DNA from: a bacterium
GTDB lineage: Bacteria; Zhuqueibacterota; Zhuqueibacteria; Oleimicrobiales; Geothermoviventaceae
Direction: 5' to 3'
Assembly: GCA_028275345.1 (NCBI GenBank)
Contig: JAPWUV010000006.1
Span: 175,342-239,341 of the forward strand
Length of the DNA: 64,000 nt
Below the pieces are notes generated by a model. It had not been told where the DNA came from. It searched no databases and saw nothing but the letters and a program-made list of their open reading frames with translations. Of this stretch, positions 53,369-61,253 are shown one piece after another. A program made the position numbers and the translations under genes. The stretch's first letter is position 1, and every line of letters begins with the position of its first letter.

Positions 53369-54841
53369 TCAGTCCAACACAACCAACTTTCCCCAGAAGC
53401 TCCCTTCGCCCTCGATGTCCAGGCGGTAGAAATACACCCCGTTCGCCACCGGTTCGCCGCGGCTGTTTCGTCCGTCCCAGATCTCGGCGTAATCACCCGG
53501 CACAGGACGTTCCTTGCCGGTGACCACCGTCGCCACGAGCTCCATCGCAAAATCGAATATCCGCAGAGAGACCCTCGTCGGTCGCGTTGTGTTGTACTGG
53601 AATCGCACGAAGCCCTCCCCGCCCATTTGGTTGTGCCGTGTGGGCGAGAACGGATTCGGGTACGCGTACGTGCGAGGCGAGGAACCCACGCCGGTGGGCA
53701 CGAAGCTTCGGTAGATGCGCCATGTATTCCCGTTGTCGGGCGTCATCGCCAGACCGTCGGCGCCACCCGCCCAAAGGCGTCCCCTGGGGTCCACTGCCGC
53801 GCCGTAAAACTCCGTGCTGAGGTACCGGTGATCCCGCGTTGCGTCGTAGATCTCCCCGTACTTGAACCAAGTCTTGCCGCCGTCGACGGACTTGAACAGC
53901 CCCTCGTCCGCACAGACGATCACGGCCGAGTCCTGGAAAGCGAAATTGTGGGCGAACACCCCGCGCAGCGCCGTCTGCCAGGTGAGGCCGTCGTCGTCCG
54001 ACCAGCTCACGCCGCGGAACTCGCTCGTGTCCCCGGTTTCCGATGTGGTCTCCACCGTCGCCGCCCAGATTCGGGTCCGACCCCGGTACCGCTGGGCAGC
54101 TAGCGCAACCACGAAATTCCCGGAAATCGGATGCCGCTGGTTCTGGTGGTTGAAGTTGACCCAAGTCCTCCCGCTATCGAGCGACCGGTTCACGCCCTTG
54201 GCTGTGCCCACCCAAAGGACTCCATTCACGGCGATCACGGAAAAGGCCCGATGATTCAGATTGCCCAATGGGTCGAAGAGGAAGGAATCGGGAGGCACGA
54301 CGTCCCATGTCTTTCCCCCATCCTGGCTGCGCCGAAGTCCCCCGCCCCAGCTGGTGATCCATATCGACTTGCCCAGGATGGCGATGTCGTAGGTGACGTT
54401 CTGCACCGGGGTGGGCCCTGGCTGCGGCACGTGCGTCCACGTCCGGCCCCGGTCGGTCGAGTAGGAAAGTCCACCCCCAGCGGGCAGGCGACCGGCATCT
54501 TTGGTCAGCGTATCGAAGGCCGTAGCCACCCAGATGATGCTGTCGGTCACCACCAGTGCCGAGACACCTCCCTTCCCCAGACCGTGCCGATGATCGAAGG
54601 ACTCCCAGGTCTCGCCGTCATCTATCGATCGGCTCAGCCCGCTACCGGTCGCCACCCAGATGGTGTCCCCGGCGAATCGGATGTCCGTGACGCTGTTACT
54701 GGCCAATCCGGCGACCGGCGGCGGAGTCTCCGTCGCCTCATGGGCGAGTCGGTAGGTCCGCAGGCTTTGCGCGCTCGCGCCCGCCGCAAGGAAAGCGAAA
54801 AGAAGCGCAAATCCCAGCTTCCGGTACGCGTCAGTACACAA
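53369..54841 (-). CDS. secreted BNR/YCF48-like beta-propeller with FlgD/T9SS-type C-terminal domain
   Basis: A 490-aa exported protein. After the signal peptide (ending near GASAQ), residues 40-400 carry about seven sialidase/BNR-type Asp-box repeats, SxDxGxTW (for example SIDDGETWESF, STDRGRTWTHV, SQDGGKTWDVV, SLDSGRTWVNF, SVDGGKTWFKY), which form a beta-propeller. The last 85 residues (YPNPFSPTRHN, WDGRNSRGEPVANGVYFYRL, GKLVVLD) are a FlgD-Ig/T9SS-type sorting module. TTG start at 54841, backed by GGAGAGGG; it overlaps the upstream stop by 11 bp, so translation is probably coupled. No glycosidase active site was identified. Confidence 0.82.
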   Translation of the reverse strand: MCTDAYRKLGFALLFAFLAAGASAQSLRTYRLAHEATETPPPVAGLASNSVTDIRFAGDTIWVATGSGLSRSIDDGETWESFDHRHGLGKGGVSALVVTDSIIWVATAFDTLTKDAGRLPAGGGLSYSTDRGRTWTHVPQPGPTPVQNVTYDIAILGKSIWITSWGGGLRRSQDGGKTWDVVPPDSFLFDPLGNLNHRAFSVIAVNGVLWVGTAKGVNRSLDSGRTWVNFNHQNQRHPISGNFVVALAAQRYRGRTRIWAATVETTSETGDTSEFRGVSWSDDDGLTWQTALRGVFAHNFAFQDSAVIVCADEGLFKSVDGGKTWFKYGEIYDATRDHRYLSTEFYGAAVDPRGRLWAGGADGLAMTPDNGNTWRIYRSFVPTGVGSSPRTYAYPNPFSPTRHNQMGGEGFVRFQYNTTRPTRVSLRIFDFAMELVATVVTGKERPVPGDYAEIWDGRNSRGEPVANGVYFYRLDIEGEGSFWGKLVVLD

Positions 54842-56111
54842 CGAATACCCTCTCCACAGTCTCGCTCTTTTGACCAACCCAATCCATGGCCTGGAACCGG
54901 AATCGATACTCGCCCTTGAGGACCGGCGGAAGGCCTGCCCGCGCCGCCTCCGCATCGGAATACACCACCATCGTGAAGGTGAAAACCCCGTCGCCCGCAA
55001 CTTCGTCGCCGTAGAAAGGTTGCGGATAGAGGGCTGGATCGAAGGGAAGTCCATTGTCCACCATCGGGATGGGCTGACTGTTGTTGGCGTAGGTTCCGTC
55101 CGGCTTCAGGGAAAGGAATCCGACGGACCGGATGTCCTCCAGCCCCTGGGGATCGCGCACCTTCGCCGTGATGCGCACCGCCACGGAGCCAGACGGAGGC
55201 TTCGCCACGGAGTCGGGCAGGTCAACTTGTGCAACGACCGGGGGTCCATTCTCGATCCACAGGGTTTGATCCCACGGCGAGCTCTGAGCTCCGGTTCGAT
55301 CGAAGGCCTGGGCCCGCAGCAGGTACTCGCCCGCTTTCCCCGCGCCAAAGCTCGCGTCAATTTCCAGCTCGAACCAGCCGTCGTCGGGATGCCGATCCCC
55401 GTGCGTGCCGTCATCGTACAATCTTGCCGAAAACGCCTCGACGCCGGACCGGAGTCCCTGCAACCTGACCATCGCCACATCCGCTAATCCCTCGCTGTCG
55501 GCCACCATGGCCCGGAAGCGCTGAGTGCCCTCGAACCCACTCGGGAGCCTCCCAGGCGCCTCCAACTGCAGGATCGCGGGGGGATGGTTTCGCCGAGCCA
55601 GGATCAGACACTCCACCGGCGCGCTCTCGTGGCCTTCCCGGTCCACCGCCCGCAGCGCAAGCTTGAAGCTCAACTCGACCGAACCACTCCACCGCCAGAC
55701 GATCCGCCCGGTGAACACGCCGTCCCCCGCCACGACGTCCCCGTCCTCGGGGTGGAAGTAAGCTCCGTCGTCAAACAGGGTATCCACCGCGACCAACTCT
55801 CCGCCTGCGGAGCGAATCTCCACCAGGACGAATCGCACCGTCCTCACGCCCTGGGGATCCGTCACCCGAGCCGAAACGACCATCGTCTGGCCAGGAACAA
55901 CCGTCTGCGGTACCTCAGCTTCGAGAATGGCTGGCGCGACGGACGGCCTTGCCTCCCCCCCTTCCTTATCGCAGCCGGAGGTTAGAACCCCCACGACAAC
56001 GCACCAAACCGCCGCAAGCGACGCCGCGGCTCGGGCCAAGGGTGAGCCAAGCTTCACAGGAACCCGCGGATGCAGGTTGCTCTCTCGCACGCCGTCGAAT
56101 GAGCGAAGCAT
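54831..56111 (-). CDS. lipoprotein with repeated Ig-like (choice-of-anchor style) domains
   Basis: A 426-aa predicted lipoprotein with lipobox LTSGC (Cys at about residue 47). The rest is three Ig-like beta-sandwich domains of about 110-130 residues, each with a DDG...DGDVVAGDGVFTGRI-type calcium-like turn (around 118-135, 220-235 and 375-390). Such domains occur in adhesins and surface anchors of FCB bacteria. A promoter with exact 17-bp spacing ends only 6 bp before the ATG, so the mRNA would be leaderless. The downstream propeller gene starts inside its last codons. Function unknown; surface attachment is likely. Confidence 0.72.
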   Translation of the reverse strand: MLRSFDGVRESNLHPRVPVKLGSPLARAAASLAAVWCVVVGVLTSGCDKEGGEARPSVAPAILEAEVPQTVVPGQTMVVSARVTDPQGVRTVRFVLVEIRSAGGELVAVDTLFDDGAYFHPEDGDVVAGDGVFTGRIVWRWSGSVELSFKLALRAVDREGHESAPVECLILARRNHPPAILQLEAPGRLPSGFEGTQRFRAMVADSEGLADVAMVRLQGLRSGVEAFSARLYDDGTHGDRHPDDGWFELEIDASFGAGKAGEYLLRAQAFDRTGAQSSPWDQTLWIENGPPVVAQVDLPDSVAKPPSGSVAVRITAKVRDPQGLEDIRSVGFLSLKPDGTYANNSQPIPMVDNGLPFDPALYPQPFYGDEVAGDGVFTFTMVVYSDAEAARAGLPPVLKGEYRFRFQAMDWVGQKSETVERVFVVY

Positions 56112-56116
56112 GCCAC

Positions 56117-56145
56117 AAAGTACGAACCCGGTCCCTAAGTTGCAA
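56117..56145 (-). promoter_or_regulatory. predicted promoter giving a leaderless mRNA
   Basis: Minus strand: TTGCAA (56140-56145), exact 17-bp spacer, TACTTT (56117-56122). The expected transcription start falls on or beside the ATG at 56111, leaving no room for a Shine-Dalgarno, and none is seen. Confidence 0.5.
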
Positions 56146-56243
56146 TGGCTTTTGCCGCCCGACGCAGCAGCCGGCGCAGCCCCCCGGATTGGCTCCAGCT
56201 ACCACCATCCGCAACTGGCAGACACGTGACCCGCACCGATCCG

Positions 56244-57329
56244 TCAGAAGTACACCACAGCTGCGTAGCCAACCCAGTGGCGAAGAGAACGCGGCGCCGT
56301 GACTCCGAGGCCCCCAATGGTTACGGGCATTTGCCCCAAGCCCCAGCTCGTATCGTAGCGGAGGAGATGTCCGGTTGGGGTGTGTCTTCCCAACTCCGCG
56401 GACAGATAGTACCCAAGCAGCAAACCAAACGGGATCGAAAAGCGTCCACACCAGGTGATTCGGTACGTCTGCAAGTCCTTCGGATCCACCAGCTCATACA
56501 GGAATAGGCGCAGGCGAGCGGGGGAAACGGCGTCGAGAAGGTAATTCTGCAGCAGGGCGTACTCCCGCTGCACAGCCCTTTCGTATCCTGCCAAATCGGC
56601 GCCGAACGGAGCGTAATTCCTCCCGCCCCAACTCTCATCGCCGTAATGGACGGCATCGGAAGAGATGACAATGACGAAGTCGCTCCCCCAATTCAGGCCC
56701 TGGGCGCGAACCAGCTCTGCGAGTCGACCAGCCAGCTCTCGCGCAATGGTTTCCATCCGCTCGAAATGCATGTACGGCACGAGCACGGGAAGGATCTCCA
56801 CATCTCTCACCGAGAACTGGAGCCACGGGATCAAGGCCTCCAGGGAGTGCTCCTCAGCATGATAGTTGTTGGAGACCGTGAACAGCTCCGCGGGCAGACG
56901 CTCGCGCAGCGAGTCCCGCAAGCTCCAGACGCGGACGGGACCCCAGGGCCCACGCCATCGGTCAAAGGAATCGAAAATCAGCCGATCCGCTTCCCCCCAG
57001 CGCCACGCGCGATGGGCAACCCCGATCAGAATCGCGTGTCGCGCTTTGTACTTGCGGAACAGGTGCCAATAGACCCGTCCGGCGTACACGTAATCATCGT
57101 GCGGCGAGATGGCCATCACCCAGTCGCTTTCGGCCTTGGCCCAGAGCCTCTGGTCCAGCGCGCGGAGGCTATCCTTCTCCAGGCTATCGGCAACGGCGAC
57201 GATGCGCTCCATCTGCACGGGGAACCGGGCGAACCCCACCGTGTCCACCAGCCCGCGCGTGATCTGTGCAATAACTGATTCGCTTGGGGAAAGCACTGCC
57301 GCCAGTCCGAGGAGGAGAAGCGCCCTCAT
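56244..57329 (-). CDS. secreted MEMO1-family protein (AmmeMemoRadiSam system protein B-like)
   Basis: A 361-aa exported member of the MEMO family, related to class III extradiol dioxygenases. Recognisable blocks are ISPHDDYVYAG, ILIGVAHR, EEHSLEALIPWLQF and ISSDAVHYGDE, which hold the His/Asp residues of the family metal-like site. Typical family members are cytoplasmic and associated with an AMMECR1 domain and a radical SAM protein; neither partner is seen here, and the N-terminal signal peptide (MRALLLLGLAAVLS) makes this copy exported. The ATG at 57329 follows AAGGTGAGG, 14 bp after the M14 peptidase stop. Substrate unknown. Confidence 0.8.
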   Translation of the reverse strand: MRALLLLGLAAVLSPSESVIAQITRGLVDTVGFARFPVQMERIVAVADSLEKDSLRALDQRLWAKAESDWVMAISPHDDYVYAGRVYWHLFRKYKARHAILIGVAHRAWRWGEADRLIFDSFDRWRGPWGPVRVWSLRDSLRERLPAELFTVSNNYHAEEHSLEALIPWLQFSVRDVEILPVLVPYMHFERMETIARELAGRLAELVRAQGLNWGSDFVIVISSDAVHYGDESWGGRNYAPFGADLAGYERAVQREYALLQNYLLDAVSPARLRLFLYELVDPKDLQTYRITWCGRFSIPFGLLLGYYLSAELGRHTPTGHLLRYDTSWGLGQMPVTIGGLGVTAPRSLRHWVGYAAVVYF

Positions 57330-57343
57330 CGACGACCTCACCT

Positions 57344-60300
57344 TCAACGGAGTAGGAGCAGCTTCTCACCAGCCGTCCACAGCTGGTCGCTGGCTCGATC
57401 CCGGGCCCGCATGCGACAGAAGTAGACCCCCGAGGGAACGTCCGTCCCGGCGGAGTCCTTCCCGTCCCAATGCACCTGATACTCTCCCTCGCCGGCTTCC
57501 CCATCCCACAGGATCCGCACCACCCGACCGCGGCCGTCCAGGATGGCCAACTCTACCGCTGACCGCTCCGCGACGCGGAAGGAGATTGTAGTCCCCTGGT
57601 TGAAGGGGTTGGCGAAGGCAGGACGCAGTTCAAACCGGCTAGCGGCGTGGCGAGCCTTTCGGTTCACCCCCACGGGAGTCCCGAACTCGACGCGTACCGG
57701 AACCGACACCTCTTTGCCCCCACTCAGGTTCATCTGAATGCGCAGCCAGCCTTTCCCTCCCGCGGGACCGAGGGCCCGGGGATCGACGATCACGCGGACC
57801 GGAAGCTTCCCTCCCTTACCGATCACTGCTGAATCGGGACGGACGGAAAGCCAAGGCACGTCCAGTCCCGCCCGCGTGACCCGCAAGGCAGTCCCCTCCG
57901 ACTCGCTCACTTGCAAATGGACTACTGACCACTCTGGGCCCAGGACTTTCTCCGGCAGGGCAACTTGCACAACGCCCGCGCGGACCTCCGCCGGAAACGC
58001 CACCAACCAGCGCTGTTCGTCTTCGGAGGCAAGGTAGACCCGTTCCTGTCTGCACTCCAGACGGTACTTCTCCCCATCCGGCCACGTGGTCAAGCGTGCG
58101 GATGAGGAAGCGGGCCAGCGCAGGACCAACACACCTGACTCACTCGAGGCGGCGACAGCATTGGCAGAACTCTCCTGCTGCGCGCGGATCCCCGCGGACC
58201 TGTCGCCGATCCCGCCCTTGGACCAGAGCGGAATGGCTTCCAGGCCAGCGAAGGATTCACACACCGACGCTTCTCGCTCCCTCCCCGAATATACCAACCC
58301 GGCTCCGATCCCGGGGCCTTCCGTCTCGGCCCGGATCCGGACGATCAGGTCCAACAAACCTCCATTCGCGATCCAAAGGGTGTCGACAAGCAGCTCCGCA
58401 CCGGCGACCGGCACGACGATCCGGATCGAATCGGGCCAAATCCGTGGGCTCGGGCCGTCGTCGGTGACCCAGAAACTGTATGCATGGTCCGGCGCCGCCA
58501 CGGGATCGCGCACGACGTTGCCATCCGCGTCCCGCGCTTCTACGTAGTACTCGATGTGAGTCCCGAGCGGCTGGCCTGGTATCTCCGCCACGTACCAACT
58601 CTCCTCCCGGCGCATCGGCAGCCGAAGCCACGCGGAGTCCGTCCTGTAAACGAGCTCCACACGCACTCCGGGTGCGTCATCTTCCACCTCCGCCGCAATC
58701 AGGTAGGGACCCTCCATATCGGACGTGTGGCGCGGCTGAAGGAGAAGAGCAACCCGCGGCGTCCCCTCGTTCCGAACAGACCAGGAGACGTCGTCGATGT
58801 ACCAGCCGAAGTCGGTGACGTAGTGGTCGCTCCCAAAATGGAACTGCAGCGTCACGGTGTGCCCCACGAACGGTGTGAGGTCGAAGGTCTCGAGCCGCCA
58901 CTGTTCTCCTGTACCGGGAGGTCCACCGTAAGCGGGCTCGCCGCCGAGCACGGCGTTGTACGAGTCGACGACCCGGTCATAGCCCCGTTGACTCGTCTCC
59001 AAAACCTGGAAAGGCCCGCCATCCACCGAAATCTTCAGATTGCCGCCGTCCCAGAGCGTCCCTTCCCCGAACTCAAACCGATACCAATGCCAGAAACGAA
59101 AAGTGGCCGCCCGGGCGTGGGTGAGGTCAATTGGGGGCGTGTTGAGTCGGGCGTCGGCCAGGTTCCCGTAAGTTCCGTCGAGTCGGGTTGCCCAAACCCT
59201 CATTCCCGAGTGGGCACCCTTCGGCCCGGAGGTGGGAATGCCCCATTCCCATTCTCCTCCCGATGCGACCACCAATCCGGGACTGTCTTCGAAGTCCAGG
59301 AGCCGGTCGGGGACGAGTCGGAGTTGGTACCAGCCCGTATCCGGAGCCACGGCCACGTTCCCGCGCCTGGAAGCATCCTTGGCGAGGATCCGGTACCACA
59401 CGGTCTGCCACGCCCTTGCCGGCGCCAGCGGAATCGAACCCTCGAACTGGTCGCGGCTCACTTCCACCATCTCGGCGCCGTAAATGACCCACTCGTCCAT
59501 TCTGTACTCTACCCAGGCCGAATTGATCCCCGACGCGTCCCGGATCGTCGCGCGCACGGGACAGGCAGGATCAAAGACGGACCGCTCAGCCAATGGGATG
59601 TGCTCGATCGCGGGAGGAAGTGTGTCCGGTCTCGCCCGGAACTGGAAAACGGAATCCGGCGCGCATCGGGGCGCTGCACCTCGCTTGCCCTCCAGACTGC
59701 GTGCCGAGATGTAGTAGCGATACAACCTCCCACCCCGGACGGACGGAATTGCCGCGGCGTACTCGTCCCGCGATCCGGTGGGCATTAGGCGCACGGAGTC
59801 AAAGGGGGCACCGTCGACGGAGTAGTGAAGCCACAATCCCTCAGGATCGAGGTTCTGCGGACGGGTGAGGGGAATTGCGGGCCGAATCTTTGCGCGGACC
59901 ACATACGGGCCCACTTCGTCCTCGGTGTCGGGCAAGGGGATGGTCTCCACAATGGGCTCCTCCCCGGCAGCCCAGATCGCGTACAGGACCGGTCCGAGGT
60001 TCTCCAGGATGAGGTCCCGGATCTCGGAGGTATCGGGATGGAAGGCGTTCCCGACCTCGAGGGTGAAACCAAAGGCCTTCTCTTTCTCGATCTGCTCTCC
60101 GTAGAGCCAGTCCCCCGCATCCCCGTTGGTGATGTAGATGGCGCCGGAAGCCGCATTGCCAGGCCTGTAGCGATTGTAGCGGACCATGCTGTCGGCCAAG
60201 GCGACAAAGACCTCGTGGTCCGGCGTGTTCTCCCGGACATACCCCCACGGGAAGAGCACGAGTCGACCGTAGCTGTGCAGGGAGATCACGATCCGAAAGT

Positions 60301-61165
60301 GGTGGGTCAGGCACAGGTCCCGAAAGGCCTGCGTTTCCGGCTCCGAGAACGGCGCCTCCCCCCGGTATACTTCGGAACTCGGGTCTCCACTCGAGCCGAT
60401 GTCATCATAGCCCCACTTGTACCCGTAGTTTCGGTTGAGGTCCACCCCGTAGACCCCGTCCGTAATTCGCCGGCGATTCTTCCGCCACCAGCGATCGACC
60501 TTGTGGACGTAGTCAAGCCCGTCCGGATTCAAAGTCGGCAGGATCCAGATCTGCCGGTGGTCCACGAGGTAGGTGACGTACGGATCCTTCCCGTAGCGCT
60601 CAACCAGGTAGTTGAGCAGGAAAACGGCGATCTCGGGGGTGATGATCTCCCGGGCGTGATGATTGGCGACAATGGCCACCTCCGGCTCATCTTCCTCCAG
60701 CTCCACCTTGTCCGAGATCTTGATCGCCAGGATGTCGCGATCGGCCAGTCCTTGGGTCTTCTCCCAGCCGTCCCCGAGATCGTAGACGCGCGCGATCCGG
60801 GGGAAGCGCTGCTCAGCCCGTTCCAGCTCCTCCTTGCACCGGGCGTAGTCGTGGAAGTACTCCATGTAGCCGCTTTGCCGCAGCGCCGACTCGAAAGCAG
60901 CCAGATCCTCGATCTGGACCTCGTACTCCAAGCCCAGGCTATCCATTCGCGCGAGATCCCGCGCTCTCGCCAGGACGTGCAGACTCCGGCTCTCAGCGTC
61001 GTAGCCCGCCACGTCCGGTCCCGACCGCAGGAACTGGAGGAGCGCCGGATCTCTGAAATCCCGAACACGAACGGCCACCAGCTTCGCGGGACGTTCCCCA
61101 CGTGCCGGCAAATTCATTCCCAAGAGCCACAGGGGGAGGAAAAGGAGTACCGTTGCTCTTCGCAT
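57344..61165 (-). CDS. secreted M14 zinc carboxypeptidase with beta-sandwich repeats and KLLLLR tail
   Basis: A 1273-aa exported protease. Residues about 100-400 are a complete carboxypeptidase A-type domain: zinc ligands H170 and E173 (NHHARE), substrate-binding N244-R245 (DLNRNY), H297 (SLHSYG) and catalytic E370 (FTLEVG). It would remove C-terminal residues from peptides. The long C-terminal part carries Ig-like and MAM/immune-inhibitor-A-type beta-sandwich domains, then a FlgD-Ig/T9SS-type module (VHWDGKDSAGTDVPSGVYFCRM) and the tail GEKLLLLR shared with the two subtilisins in this window. The signal peptide ends near PARG; the start is backed by GGGAG. Follows the second subtilisin by 88 bp. 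Confidence 0.9.
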   Translation of the reverse strand: MRRATVLLFLPLWLLGMNLPARGERPAKLVAVRVRDFRDPALLQFLRSGPDVAGYDAESRSLHVLARARDLARMDSLGLEYEVQIEDLAAFESALRQSGYMEYFHDYARCKEELERAEQRFPRIARVYDLGDGWEKTQGLADRDILAIKISDKVELEEDEPEVAIVANHHAREIITPEIAVFLLNYLVERYGKDPYVTYLVDHRQIWILPTLNPDGLDYVHKVDRWWRKNRRRITDGVYGVDLNRNYGYKWGYDDIGSSGDPSSEVYRGEAPFSEPETQAFRDLCLTHHFRIVISLHSYGRLVLFPWGYVRENTPDHEVFVALADSMVRYNRYRPGNAASGAIYITNGDAGDWLYGEQIEKEKAFGFTLEVGNAFHPDTSEIRDLILENLGPVLYAIWAAGEEPIVETIPLPDTEDEVGPYVVRAKIRPAIPLTRPQNLDPEGLWLHYSVDGAPFDSVRLMPTGSRDEYAAAIPSVRGGRLYRYYISARSLEGKRGAAPRCAPDSVFQFRARPDTLPPAIEHIPLAERSVFDPACPVRATIRDASGINSAWVEYRMDEWVIYGAEMVEVSRDQFEGSIPLAPARAWQTVWYRILAKDASRRGNVAVAPDTGWYQLRLVPDRLLDFEDSPGLVVASGGEWEWGIPTSGPKGAHSGMRVWATRLDGTYGNLADARLNTPPIDLTHARAATFRFWHWYRFEFGEGTLWDGGNLKISVDGGPFQVLETSQRGYDRVVDSYNAVLGGEPAYGGPPGTGEQWRLETFDLTPFVGHTVTLQFHFGSDHYVTDFGWYIDDVSWSVRNEGTPRVALLLQPRHTSDMEGPYLIAAEVEDDAPGVRVELVYRTDSAWLRLPMRREESWYVAEIPGQPLGTHIEYYVEARDADGNVVRDPVAAPDHAYSFWVTDDGPSPRIWPDSIRIVVPVAGAELLVDTLWIANGGLLDLIVRIRAETEGPGIGAGLVYSGREREASVCESFAGLEAIPLWSKGGIGDRSAGIRAQQESSANAVAASSESGVLVLRWPASSSARLTTWPDGEKYRLECRQERVYLASEDEQRWLVAFPAEVRAGVVQVALPEKVLGPEWSVVHLQVSESEGTALRVTRAGLDVPWLSVRPDSAVIGKGGKLPVRVIVDPRALGPAGGKGWLRIQMNLSGGKEVSVPVRVEFGTPVGVNRKARHAASRFELRPAFANPFNQGTTISFRVAERSAVELAILDGRGRVVRILWDGEAGEGEYQVHWDGKDSAGTDVPSGVYFCRMRARDRASDQLWTAGEKLLLLR

Positions 61166-61253
61166 CGTGGAGGCTCCCGTGCTCGTCCCTGCCCGAAGGC
61201 GCTCGCGGGCTCCGTCTCCCGAAGCTACCTCCCGGCGTAAACCGATAGACGGC

